From assembly GCF_946478885.1 (NCBI RefSeq), contig NZ_CAMLDX010000104.1:1-11328 (forward strand): 11,328 nucleotides of DNA, given 5' to 3'. The notes under the pieces were generated by a model, which saw only the letters and a list, made by a program, of their open reading frames with translations, did not search any database and was not told the origin of the DNA. A program made the position numbers and the translations under genes. Shown here in pieces: positions 1 through 6,856 of this stretch. Every line of letters starts with the position of its first letter. Position 1 is the first letter of the stretch. Source of the DNA: an uncultured Bacillus sp. (GTDB lineage Bacteria; Bacillota; Bacilli; Bacillales_B; DSM-18226).

Positions 1-36
1 GGAATTAGCATTTTACATAAAGGAGCCATCACATCA

Positions 37-103
37 TTTGCAAAAAGCCAGTCTTCCACTATGCAAAAGCGTATTTTCTATTCAAAATTGAATACGGCTT
101 TGC
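37..103. promoter_or_regulatory. Candidate upstream activator (enhancer) sites for the sigma-54 promoter
   Basis: Three related cores lie 80-145 bp before the -24 element: TTTGCAAAAAGCC (37-49), ATGCAAAAGCGTATT (61-75) and, inverted, AATACGGCTTTGC (91-103). The second and third form an inverted repeat matching at 11 of 13 positions. Sigma-54 activators usually bind paired sites at about this distance, so this is the natural place for the enhancer. The binding protein is inferred to be the activator encoded at 2076-3572. No clear gene was recognised in 1-181. Confidence 0.4.
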
Positions 104-181
104 CGCATCAGTTATATTTTAATGCCATGTAGCTGGCAAAATTTGAACAAGGAGACGGCTATTTCAGGGTGATTTTCATTC

Positions 182-197
182 TGGCATGTTTTTTGCA
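182..197 (+). promoter_or_regulatory. Sigma-54 (SigL) -24/-12 promoter of the glutamate dehydrogenase gene
   Basis: TGGCATG, four bases, TTGCA. The GG (183-184) and GC (195-196) are 12 bp apart as required, and the match to the family consensus TGGCAC-N5-TTGCW is near perfect. Transcription would start near 208, leaving a leader of about 28 nt. A sigma-54 activator gene lies downstream in the same cluster. Confidence 0.88.
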
Positions 198-235
198 AAT
201 AAACCTAGCATATCAAACAAAAAGAGGTGTTCAAT

Positions 236-1513
236 ATGTCAATCAAAGAACAAGCCTTTGTTGTTACTGAATCTGATAATCCGCTAACTGAGTTCCAATC
301 TGTGTTAAAAGAGGCAATGAATATTCTGCACTATTCTGAAGAAGCATACGAACTTCTAAAAGAACCGATTCGGTTTTTGGAAGTAAAAATTCCTGTAAAA
401 ATGGACAATGGAAAAACAAAGGTTTTCATCGGCTACCGTGCACAACATAATGATGCAACTGGGCCTACAAAAGGCGGCATCCGTTTTCACCCGGATGTCA
501 CACCAGATGAGGTGAAGGCATTATCTGGCTGGATGAGTTTAAAATGCGGGATAAATAGTCTCCCTTATGGAGGAGCAAAAGGCGGCATTATCTGCGATCC
601 GCGAAAAATGAGTTTCCGCGAATTGGAACAGCTAAGCCGCGGATATGTCAGAGCCATTAGTCAAATTGTCGGTCCCACTAAAGATATTCCTGCGCCAGAC
701 GTTTATACAAATTCACAAATTATGGCCTGGATGCTAGACGAGTACGACCATATCCGAGAATTTGACTCACCAAGCTTTATTACAGGCAAACCGATTGTTC
801 TTGGAGGTTCCCAGGGACGGGAAACAGCCACTTCCAAAGGTGTTTTTATCACTCTTCAATTAGTAAGTGAGCTTAAGAAAATACCGATGAAGGATATGCG
901 GGTCATTATTCAAGGCTTTGGTAATGTAGGCAGTTATTTAGCCAAGTATTTATATGATGCCGGGGCTAAAGTGATCGGAATATCTGATGTCCTCGGCGGT
1001 CTGTATGATTCAGCTGGACTTGATATTCCTTATTTACTGGAGCATCGTGATTCGTTTGGCGTTGTTTCTAATCTCTACGAAAATTCCATCTCCAATCAGG
1101 AATTAATCGAAAAGGAATGTGATGTATTGGTTCCCGCTGCTATCGGAGGACAAATTCACAAAGGAAATGCTGCCAAACTGCAATGCAACATTATCATTGA
1201 AGCAGCCAACGGCCCAACGACAAGAGAGGCAGCGGAAATTCTGAAGAAGCGGGATATTTTGCTAGTACCGGATATATTAGCAAATTCCGGTGGAGTCATT
1301 GTCTCTTATTTTGAATGGTGTCAAAACAACCAAGGCTATTATTGGAGTGAAGCATTAATTCACGAACGCCTTAAGGAAACGATGACAGCAAGCTTCTTCC
1401 AAGTTTTACGAACCGCTCAGCAGTATAAAACGGAAATGAAGGTAGCCGCTTATATCGAGGGAATTCGCAAAATAGTGGAAGCATCCAGTATGCGCGGTTG
1501 GATTCGTATTTAA
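236..1513 (+). CDS. Catabolic NAD-dependent glutamate dehydrogenase (RocG/GudB type)
   Basis: Glu/Leu/Phe/Val dehydrogenase family. It should deaminate glutamate oxidatively to 2-oxoglutarate and ammonia in the cytoplasm. The 425-residue length matches RocG/GudB. Visible motifs are GPTKGGIRFHP (76-86), the substrate-binding and catalytic lysines K103 and K115 (in PYGGAKGGI), the PAPDV aspartate at D155, the Rossmann turn GFGNVGS (227-233) and the C-terminal RGWI. The start is the ATG at 236, not the in-frame GTG at 227: AGAGGTG at 223-229 is the ribosome binding site and contains that GTG. A sigma-54 promoter lies 40 bp upstream, so expression is expected to depend on SigL and an enhancer-binding protein, as for rocG in B. 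subtilis. No terminator is seen before the next two small genes, so they are probably co-transcribed. Close relatives acting on Leu/Phe/Val cannot be fully excluded, but the motif set favours glutamate. Confidence 0.92.
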   Translation: MSIKEQAFVVTESDNPLTEFQSVLKEAMNILHYSEEAYELLKEPIRFLEVKIPVKMDNGKTKVFIGYRAQHNDATGPTKGGIRFHPDVTPDEVKALSGWMSLKCGINSLPYGGAKGGIICDPRKMSFRELEQLSRGYVRAISQIVGPTKDIPAPDVYTNSQIMAWMLDEYDHIREFDSPSFITGKPIVLGGSQGRETATSKGVFITLQLVSELKKIPMKDMRVIIQGFGNVGSYLAKYLYDAGAKVIGISDVLGGLYDSAGLDIPYLLEHRDSFGVVSNLYENSISNQELIEKECDVLVPAAIGGQIHKGNAAKLQCNIIIEAANGPTTREAAEILKKRDILLVPDILANSGGVIVSYFEWCQNNQGYYWSEALIHERLKETMTASFFQVLRTAQQYKTEMKVAAYIEGIRKIVEASSMRGWIRI

Positions 1514-1590
1514 GCATATAAGATCTCAACTATTATTCAGGGGTACCGTAACAGCTATTCTTTTATTATTAGAAAAAGGAGATGAATACA

Positions 1591-1683
1591 ATGATATTCA
1601 ATCATTTTTTTAAAGAGACCGAATACTCATTCATTCGTTATGATTGCATCCCAAGCAAACAGTATTACTATGGAGGGGTGTAA
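1591..1683 (+). CDS. Candidate 30-residue small protein, translationally coupled to the next gene
   Basis: An ATG at 1591 follows a textbook ribosome binding site (AAAAAGGAG, 1573-1581) with 9 bp spacing. The frame stays open for 30 codons to TAA at 1681-1683. The peptide starts MIFNHFFKETEYSF, is rich in Phe and Tyr, has one Cys and ends in YYYGGV. The last three sense codons (GGA GGG GTG) are themselves the ribosome binding site of the following gene, whose ATG is 5 bp after the stop. This arrangement suggests translational coupling. It could be a leader peptide or a functional microprotein. I do not recognise a family and assign no function. Confidence 0.5.
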   Translation: MIFNHFFKETEYSFIRYDCIPSKQYYYGGV

Positions 1684-1688
1684 AACAA

Positions 1689-1940
1689 ATGGACTATTAC
1701 GAAATAGTTACCTGTCCCTGGCATGGTGTGGTCAAAGAAGTTTCCATTACTAAAGGGACTGCGATTGAGAAGGAAAACGCATTATTTTTAATCCAATTGC
1801 AAAACGGCGAAATAAGACCAATAATACCCGGACTAAGAGGATTGGCAGAATCAATCGAAATACAAGCAGGAGATAAAGTGATTCCGGGTATGGTTCTAGC
1901 CTATATTAAACAAGAACTTTTTATGACGGAAGGTGGTTAA
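1689..1940 (+). CDS. Small biotin/lipoyl-like domain protein without the acceptor lysine
   Basis: The 83-residue product consists of one biotinyl/lipoyl-type barrel made of two similar halves. The first half is CPWHGVVKEVSITKGTAI and the second is GLRGLAESIEIQAGDKVIPG, each with the G-x-V / G-D-x-V pattern of these domains. In BCCP or E2 domains the hairpin between the halves carries the modified lysine (for example EAMKM). Here that stretch reads FLIQLQNGEIRPII, with no lysine. It therefore probably carries neither biotin nor lipoate, and may be a structural, binding or regulatory relative. The ATG at 1689 is preferred over the upstream TTG at 1644 because GGAGGGG (1672-1678) precedes it. 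It lies directly behind the 30-codon ORF and glutamate dehydrogenase, and a strong terminator follows. Fold assignment is fairly safe; function is unknown. Confidence 0.72.
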   Translation: MDYYEIVTCPWHGVVKEVSITKGTAIEKENALFLIQLQNGEIRPIIPGLRGLAESIEIQAGDKVIPGMVLAYIKQELFMTEGG

Positions 1941-1952
1941 TCATCCCTTTCC

Positions 1953-1988
1953 AAAGAAAAGAAGGTGCCCGCTCACCTTCTTTTCTTT
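1953..1988 (+). terminator. Intrinsic terminator closing the glutamate dehydrogenase operon
   Basis: A perfect 15-bp stem (AAAGAAAAGAAGGTG at 1953-1967 with its complement at 1974-1988) closes on a 6-nt loop. The 3' arm is T-rich. It begins 12 bp after the stop codon of the lipoyl-like gene and separates that operon from the activator gene. Confidence 0.85.
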
Positions 1989-2075
1989 TACCTTAAATTA
2001 TTTTATTTATGTCACTACTCTGATATTATAAGTGTGTTTAGAATAGGATATTTTTTTATTAAGGAGGGGCTTCAC

Positions 2076-3572
2076 ATCTTAAAAGAAAACTTTGATAAAG
2101 CAAATATTCTAGAAGATTCCCATCACGATTTCACAAACGGGCAAAGCCTGTCAGAACGTTATGAGAGATTGCATATAGAAAAAAAGGAATTAGAGGAATG
2201 GATCGAGGATTTAACATTAATGCTTTCCAGCGTATATGATGAAATACTTGTCGTCAATGCAAAGGGTGAATTAGTTCGCTACAGTGAGCATGTAATTTCC
2301 GAGTTTTGGAATCTCAATTTGAAGGATTTGTTATATAAAAATATTCTTGAATTGGAGGACGAAGGTATGTTCAATCCCTCCGTCACGCGACTGGTGCTTG
2401 AACAAAAGAAAAAAGTATCCGTTGTTCAGGAAACTAGAACAGGAAAGAAGGTGTTAGCTGTTGGCATCCCTGTTATCAATAAGGAAGGGAACATTAAGAG
2501 GATCATCATTGCCTCTAGGGATATTACCGAAACAACGAAACTAAAAAATGAATTAAAACAAATGAAAAAAATCTCAAGCGAATATAAAAAGGAATTGGAG
2601 AGCATCAAGCATAAAGAGGAATTTATCAAAAAAATGGTCTATTGCAGTCAAAAGATGGAGCAGATTATGAATCAAATCCAAAAACTAGCTCCCTACTCTT
2701 CTACTGTCCTATTACATGGCGAATCAGGAGTAGGAAAAGAAGTTATAGCCCAAGCTGTCCATCAGCTTGGAAACCGCTTTGATAAGCCCTTTTTAAAATT
2801 GAATTGTGGAGCTATTCCAGAGAATCTCTTAGAAAGTGAATTATTCGGGTATAAGAAAGGAGCATTTACTGGGGCTGATAGACAAGGAAAAGACGGATAT
2901 TTCACCCAGGCAAACGGAGGCATTTTATTTTTAGATGAAATCGGGGAAATGCCCTTACATCTTCAAGTAAAATTATTACGTGTTCTCCAAGAGCAGGAAG
3001 TCATTCCGATTGGGAGTACGGTTCCAATAAAAATTGATGTTCAGGTTATCGCCGCTACAAATAAACATTTAGAGAAGATGGTTGAACAGGGAACCTTCAG
3101 AGAAGATTTGTTTTACAGATTAAATGTCATCCCAATCTATATCCCCCCTTTGCGTGATAGACGTGAGGACATTCCCATATTGGCCTTTCACTACATCCAG
3201 CAATTAAATGAGCGATATGATAAAAATTTTCATCTTACCTCTGATGCGTTAAATATGCTGGAGATTTATGATTGGCCCGGTAATATAAGGGAATTACAGA
3301 ATATGATTGAACGGCTGGTTGTCTCAGCTGAATCCGAAGACATTGACGGAGATTTTGTCAGCCCATTTATGAGACTTGGCACTTCATTTAAGAAAACGAA
3401 GCCAATGATTACAAGGATCATTCCGCTTCAGGAAGCATTGGAGTCTGTTGAAGAACAATTGATTTGTCTTGCGATGAAACAATACAAAACAACAACAAAG
3501 GCCGCAAAAGCACTCGGAATCAGCCAGTCCTCCGTCAGCCGAAAGTATCAAAAAATAATAAACGAACAATGA
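2076..3572 (+). CDS. PAS-domain sigma-54-dependent transcriptional activator (enhancer-binding protein)
   Basis: Using residue 1 at 2076, the protein has an N-terminal coiled coil, a PAS sensor domain (about 45-155), a linking coiled coil, the AAA+ sigma-54 activation domain and a C-terminal helix-turn-helix. Key motifs are Walker A GESGVGKE (215-222), GAFTGA (262-267, sigma-54 contact), Walker B LFLDE with D287/E288, REDLFYRLNV, and WPGNIREL of sensor II. The HTH (TKAAKALGISQSSVSRKYQ) resembles the TyrR type rather than Fis. It probably activates the two sigma-54 promoters at 182 and 3821, responding to a ligand through PAS; the ligand is unknown. In B. cereus-group bacteria the gab cluster has a comparable sigma-54 regulator. 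The start is uncertain. The best ribosome binding site (AAGGAGGGG, 2061-2069) sits 6 bp before an ATC codon at 2076. The upstream in-frame GTGs (2034, and 1965 inside the terminator) lack ribosome binding sites. Confidence 0.88.
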   Translation: MLKENFDKANILEDSHHDFTNGQSLSERYERLHIEKKELEEWIEDLTLMLSSVYDEILVVNAKGELVRYSEHVISEFWNLNLKDLLYKNILELEDEGMFNPSVTRLVLEQKKKVSVVQETRTGKKVLAVGIPVINKEGNIKRIIIASRDITETTKLKNELKQMKKISSEYKKELESIKHKEEFIKKMVYCSQKMEQIMNQIQKLAPYSSTVLLHGESGVGKEVIAQAVHQLGNRFDKPFLKLNCGAIPENLLESELFGYKKGAFTGADRQGKDGYFTQANGGILFLDEIGEMPLHLQVKLLRVLQEQEVIPIGSTVPIKIDVQVIAATNKHLEKMVEQGTFREDLFYRLNVIPIYIPPLRDRREDIPILAFHYIQQLNERYDKNFHLTSDALNMLEIYDWPGNIRELQNMIERLVVSAESEDIDGDFVSPFMRLGTSFKKTKPMITRIIPLQEALESVEEQLICLAMKQYKTTTKAAKALGISQSSVSRKYQKIINEQ

Positions 3573-3674
3573 AAAACCAACTTTGGGTAGACAGATTGTT
3601 CCTCGGAAAAGGTTCGGCATGTTCATGGGGTATTAAGAAATGGAATAAGTCGAATATCAAGCCGAACAGCACAC

Positions 3675-3713
3675 AGCCCTTTTTTGCGTCAAAGGGGCTA
3701 TCCAAAAAAAGTC
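3675..3713 (+). repeat. Hairpin followed by a short repeat, copy 1
   Basis: A 9-bp imperfect stem (AGCCCTTTT, 3675-3683, with AAAGGGGCT, 3691-3699) is followed by ATCCAAAAAAAGTC. It lies 100 bp after the activator stop codon but has no T tract, so it is not a clear terminator. The part GGCTATCCAAA (3696-3706) recurs at 5716-5726, on the other side of gabD. Confidence 0.4.
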
Positions 3714-3820
3714 AGCATCCACCATGGCTCTATATCCAGTGCAGGATTTAGGCAAAGCGTTACTAAATATTGTTAATGTGGTGCCTGACACTTTTACTTT
3801 TAGGAAAGTTCTTATTTATT

Positions 3821-3836
3821 TGGCACAAATATTGCT
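3821..3836 (+). promoter_or_regulatory. Sigma-54 (SigL) -24/-12 promoter of gabD
   Basis: TGGCACA, four bases, TTGCT. The GG (3822-3823) and GC (3834-3835) are 12 bp apart. This is an excellent match to TGGCAC-N5-TTGCW. Transcription would begin near 3847, giving a leader of about 29 nt, almost the same as at the first promoter. A possible activator half-site, GGCAAAGCGTT, lies at 3751-3761. Confidence 0.9.
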
Positions 3837-3875
3837 TTCTCAAATAAGTAGAAAAAATAGAAAGGGTGTTTGACA

Positions 3876-5306
3876 TTGAGTTTACATTTAATGCATATTA
3901 ATGGAGAAAAAATCGAAAGCAATGGAAGAAAATGGATTGATGTTATAAATCCTGCAACGAAAGAAGTTATTGGCAGAGTCACAAAGGGAGGAGCTTTAGA
4001 AGCAAAATTAGCAGTAGATGCTGCTTATACAGCCTTTAAGGAATGGTCCGCAAAAACAGCTGGAGAGAGGGCTCAGCTCTTGATGAAATGGTTTCAGTTA
4101 ATCGATGAGCATCAGGAGGAACTTGGACGCATCATGACTAGAGAACAAGGAAAGCCACTTAACGAGGCGATTGGCGAAATTAATTATGCCAACAGCTTTA
4201 TTTCCTGGTATGCAGAGGAGGGAAAACGAATTTATGGTGAGACCATCCCTTCTTCTCACCGTAATAAGAGATTACTCGTGCTAAAGCAGCCTGTAGGGGT
4301 CGTTGCGGCCATTACACCTTGGAACTTTCCAGCAGCCATGATAACCCGCAAAGTAGCGCCAGCTCTTGCTGCAGGATGTACTGCTGTTATCAAGCCGGCG
4401 ACACAGACACCACTAACTGCACTCAGGCTTGTTGAATTAGCAGATAGAGCCGGGATTCCTAAAGGAGTCTTAAACATAGTCACTGGAGATTCGAGAGCCA
4501 TAGGAGATGTCTGGTTACAGGACAGCAGAGTTCGAAAATTGACATTCACTGGTTCGACTGAGGTTGGAAAACAGCTGATGAAAGGGGCGGCAGATACTGT
4601 TAAGAAGATATCGTTAGAATTGGGTGGCCATGCTCCATTTATTGTGATGGAGGACGCTGATCTCGATAAAGCCGTAATGGAGGTCATCGCTTCCAAATTC
4701 AGAAATGCGGGGCAAACGTGCATTTGTACAAATCGAGTCTATGTTCATGAATCCATTGAGAAGCCATTTAATGAAAAATTCTGCCGTGCGGTTGAACAAT
4801 TAAAAGTCGGAAACGGTATGGATACAGGAACAGACATCGGACCTTTGATTGATGAAAATGCGGTCGATAAAGTTACCGAGCATATAGAAGATGCCATTAT
4901 GAAAGGAGGAAGAATTCTCTATGGAGGGAAAAAGGTCAATGACGGAGACGGCTTTTATTTTGAACCAACTATTATTTCGAATGTCACCGACGATATGCTT
5001 TGTATGACAGAGGAGACCTTTGGACCTTTGGCACCTGTTTCAACCTTTAAAACGGAAGAAGAAATCATTGAAAGGGCCAATCATACACCCTTTGGCCTAG
5101 CAGCCTATGTGTTTACGACAAACATTAGCAAAGCGATCCGTATTAGTGAACAGCTTGAATACGGAATTGTTGGACTAAACGACGGCCTCCCTTCCGTAGC
5201 TCAGGCTCCATTCGGCGGTTTTAAGGAAAGCGGTTTAGGAAGAGAAGGCGGACACTATGGAATTGATGAATTTTTAGAAGTAAAATATATATCCATTTCA
5301 TTATAG
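3876..5306 (+). CDS. gabD: NAD(P)-dependent succinate-semialdehyde dehydrogenase (GabD-like aldehyde dehydrogenase)
   Basis: This aldehyde dehydrogenase of 476 residues should oxidise succinate semialdehyde (from GABA) to succinate; glutarate semialdehyde is a plausible alternative. It shows the NAD-binding TPWNFPAAM segment, the FTGSTEVGK loop, general base E248 in LELGG, and catalytic C282 in GQTCICTNR. A second cysteine, C284, gives the C-x-C pattern typical of GabD. The C-terminal PFGGFKESGLGREGG is also typical. The start is most likely TTG at 3876, 9 bp after AAAGGG (3861-3866). The TTG at 3870 is too close to that site and the ATG at 3891 too far away. A dedicated sigma-54 promoter lies just upstream and a terminator just downstream, so it is a single-gene unit. 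No GABA aminotransferase gene is in the window, so the exact substrate is inferred from family resemblance. Confidence 0.87.
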   Translation: MSLHLMHINGEKIESNGRKWIDVINPATKEVIGRVTKGGALEAKLAVDAAYTAFKEWSAKTAGERAQLLMKWFQLIDEHQEELGRIMTREQGKPLNEAIGEINYANSFISWYAEEGKRIYGETIPSSHRNKRLLVLKQPVGVVAAITPWNFPAAMITRKVAPALAAGCTAVIKPATQTPLTALRLVELADRAGIPKGVLNIVTGDSRAIGDVWLQDSRVRKLTFTGSTEVGKQLMKGAADTVKKISLELGGHAPFIVMEDADLDKAVMEVIASKFRNAGQTCICTNRVYVHESIEKPFNEKFCRAVEQLKVGNGMDTGTDIGPLIDENAVDKVTEHIEDAIMKGGRILYGGKKVNDGDGFYFEPTIISNVTDDMLCMTEETFGPLAPVSTFKTEEEIIERANHTPFGLAAYVFTTNISKAIRISEQLEYGIVGLNDGLPSVAQAPFGGFKESGLGREGGHYGIDEFLEVKYISISL

Positions 5307-5338
5307 AAAGATAGGTATATATGAAATAATTCGACAGA

Positions 5339-5384
5339 AAAAGAAGGAATGATTCCTACGGCGATCCATTCCTTCTTTTCTTTT
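5339..5384 (+). terminator. Intrinsic terminator of gabD
   Basis: A perfect 13-bp stem (AAAAGAAGGAATG at 5339-5351 and its complement at 5367-5379) has a 15-nt loop and a following T-rich tail (CTTTT). It begins 32 bp after the gabD stop. The A-run on the left arm might also let it work in reverse. Confidence 0.85.
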
Positions 5385-5389
5385 GATGA

Positions 5390-5427
5390 ACTATGCAAAA
5401 ATGAATAACTTATGCAAATTTGCATAA
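5390..5427. promoter_or_regulatory. Perfect 18-bp palindrome plus half-site, possible activator-binding site
   Basis: TTATGCAAATTTGCATAA (5410-5427) is an exact palindrome. Fifteen bases before it lies ACTATGCAAAA (5390-5400), which is identical over 11 bases to 58-68 upstream of the glutamate dehydrogenase promoter. No sigma-54 promoter follows it within the next 400 bp. B. subtilis rocG is known to be activated from a site downstream of the gene, so a downstream enhancer is possible, but this is inference. Confidence 0.45.
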
Positions 5428-5632
5428 ATCGACAGTTGATACCAGCTCTTTATCCTGTCTTCCTGTAGGTTGCGTTTATCAGGCTTTGATGGCGTTCTTC
5501 AATTTTGGGGAACCTTTTCAAACTCAATCAACATAAGAAGAGATTAGAATTCCAATCAAATGATCGATTTGTTTTATAATGTCTTATTCTTTTTTCATAC
5601 TTTTTTCAGTATTCACTAATAAAATATTTATT
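5428..5632. other. Gene-free stretch
   Basis: I see no convincing gene here on either strand. A -10-like TATAAT at 5575-5580 could start a short transcript running into the hairpins at 5633-5705, but no good -35 precedes it. Confidence 0.5.
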
Positions 5633-5705
5633 AAACAGATGTATTTTCATAACCCCTTATGGAAATCTGTTTGATTCCGGCATTCTTTTTTTGCCGGATT
5701 TTTTT
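5633..5705 (+). terminator. Tandem hairpins ending in an intrinsic terminator
   Basis: The first hairpin pairs AAACAGAT (5633-5640) with ATCTGTTT (5665-5672) and continues after a 4-nt bulge with 5645-5652 against 5657-5664, closing on CCCC. The second pairs TCCGGCA (5676-5682) with TGCCGGA (5692-5698) and is followed by seven T, a good intrinsic terminator on the plus strand. gabD already has its own terminator, so this one ends some other transcript, perhaps a small RNA starting near 5587. Confidence 0.65.
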
Positions 5706-5713
5706 AATTATTA

Positions 5714-5734
5714 AAGGCTATCCAAAGAGTCGTC
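5714..5734 (+). repeat. Short repeat, copy 2
   Basis: AAAGGCTATCCAAAGAGTC resembles 3691-3713 and shares the exact core GGCTATCCAAA in the same orientation. The two copies bracket gabD and its control region. It may be a dispersed Bacillaceae repeat or an old IS end; too short to be sure. Confidence 0.3.
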
Positions 5735-5832
5735 AAACTGAAGCTATCATTAGAAAAGGTTAAAAAAGACGGCATTTCTTCTTTGCAAATCTTAAACAGT
5801 CAAGCTTGTCTTACAAGAAATCATCCGCCATC

Positions 5833-6756
5833 TCATCTTTTGCCTCCACTATCTTGAAAGGATGCTCCGTTTTTGCTCGGCTCATAATTCATCACTAGTA
5901 CTTCATCAATTTTTCCGCGTTTTGAAGCAACTGAGTTGATACTTCTGGTTGCTGATACTATTTTCATATGGAATATTGTTTCTTCCTCTGTATTGACCTC
6001 TTCATATATTTCTTTAATAAAATTAGTCGCGGAATTACTTAATAAAAATCTGCAACCGCGTTTATGTAAATCAAGGCAAAGGTCTCTTAACCTTTCCTGG
6101 TCGTCCCTTTTAAATCCATCTAAGCTGTATGAAGTGAAAGAGGAGGTATCTGAAACCGGATCATAAGGAGGATCAAAATAAACAAAATCCCCTTTTTGGG
6201 CATCCGCCACAACTTTCTCAAAATCCTCATTTAATATGATTACCCTGTCATCTAAGCTTAAATAATCATGAACAGCCTTAAGCACCTCTTCATTCACAAT
6301 ATTAGGATTTCTATATCTCCCAAAAGGCACATTGAATTGTCCCCTGCTATTCACCCTAAACAAGCCATTGAAGCAAGTCTTGTTTAAATAAATGATTCTT
6401 GAGGCTTTTTGAACCGGGGAAAGTCTCGCGTATTCCTCCGGATCTCTATCAAGTCTACGCATCTCATAAAAATACTTCTCATCGTGCTTACTCTCATGTT
6501 CCTTTAAATAAACAACTAACTCGTCAAAATCGTTTTTTACGGCTTGATATACATTCACCAGTTCTTTGTTGATATCATTTATTACTGCCCTATCGGGTTG
6601 AAGATCAAAAAGAACAGCTCCTGCTCCAATAAACGGCTCATAGTAAGTATTTATATCCTTCGGTATGTACTTTCTTATCTCCGAGAGGAGCTGACGCTTC
6701 CCTCCAGCCCACTTCAAAAAAGGCTGAACCAATTTGTTTTTTGCTGCATTAATCAT
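5833..6756 (-). CDS. dam: DNA adenine N6-methyltransferase, DpnII/MboI (Dam, D12 class) type, probably GATC
   Basis: The 307-residue protein contains the class-alpha motifs in order: AGGKRQ (17-22), the AdoMet-binding motif PFIGAGAVLF (41-50), and catalytic DPPY (195-198) followed by SFTSY. Extended similarity recalled to M.DpnII/M.MboI (FNGLFRVNSRGQFNVPFGRY and neighbours) suggests methylation of adenine in GATC. The ATG at 6756 is chosen over the TTG at 6786 because GGGAG, part of AAGGGAGAG, lies about 9 bp before it and the family homology starts just after. No DpnII/MboI-like endonuclease is recognised nearby; upstream on the same strand is a NERD nuclease-like gene, 340 bp away. It could be an orphan regulatory or protective methylase or the relic of a restriction-modification pair. 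Specificity is inferred. Confidence 0.9.
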   Translation of the reverse strand: MINAAKNKLVQPFLKWAGGKRQLLSEIRKYIPKDINTYYEPFIGAGAVLFDLQPDRAVINDINKELVNVYQAVKNDFDELVVYLKEHESKHDEKYFYEMRRLDRDPEEYARLSPVQKASRIIYLNKTCFNGLFRVNSRGQFNVPFGRYRNPNIVNEEVLKAVHDYLSLDDRVIILNEDFEKVVADAQKGDFVYFDPPYDPVSDTSSFTSYSLDGFKRDDQERLRDLCLDLHKRGCRFLLSNSATNFIKEIYEEVNTEEETIFHMKIVSATRSINSVASKRGKIDEVLVMNYEPSKNGASFQDSGGKR

Positions 6757-6828
6757 TATCGTGCTCTCCCTTATGTCTTCCAACAAAAATGTTAAAAATT
6801 ACGAACAGAATTTTTCTCTAATCATATC

Positions 6829-6856
6829 ATTTTACCTGTTTCAATTGAATCATCAA
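6829..6856 (-). promoter_or_regulatory. Possible sigma-A promoter of the methyltransferase gene
   Basis: On the minus strand TTGATG (6856-6851), a 16-bp spacer and TAAAAT (6834-6829) form a plausible -35/-10 pair about 75 bp before the ATG at 6756. The -35 is imperfect and the sequence is AT-rich, so a chance match is possible. Confidence 0.35.

Noticed and set aside
1..132. Frame open from the window edge to TAG at 130-132 (about 43 codons)
   Set aside because: A second frame is also open over much of this stretch, no family is recognised, and the region holds the likely enhancer sites. It could be the tail of an upstream gene, but the evidence is too thin to annotate.
3464..3751. 95-codon plus-strand ORF overlapping the activator 3' end
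   Set aside because: It has no ribosome binding site, starts inside the well-supported HTH coding region in another frame, and shows low-complexity Asn/Lys composition.
4256..4799. Minus-strand ORFs inside gabD
   Set aside because: They are shadows of a strongly supported aldehyde dehydrogenase, with no ribosome binding sites and no recognisable domains.
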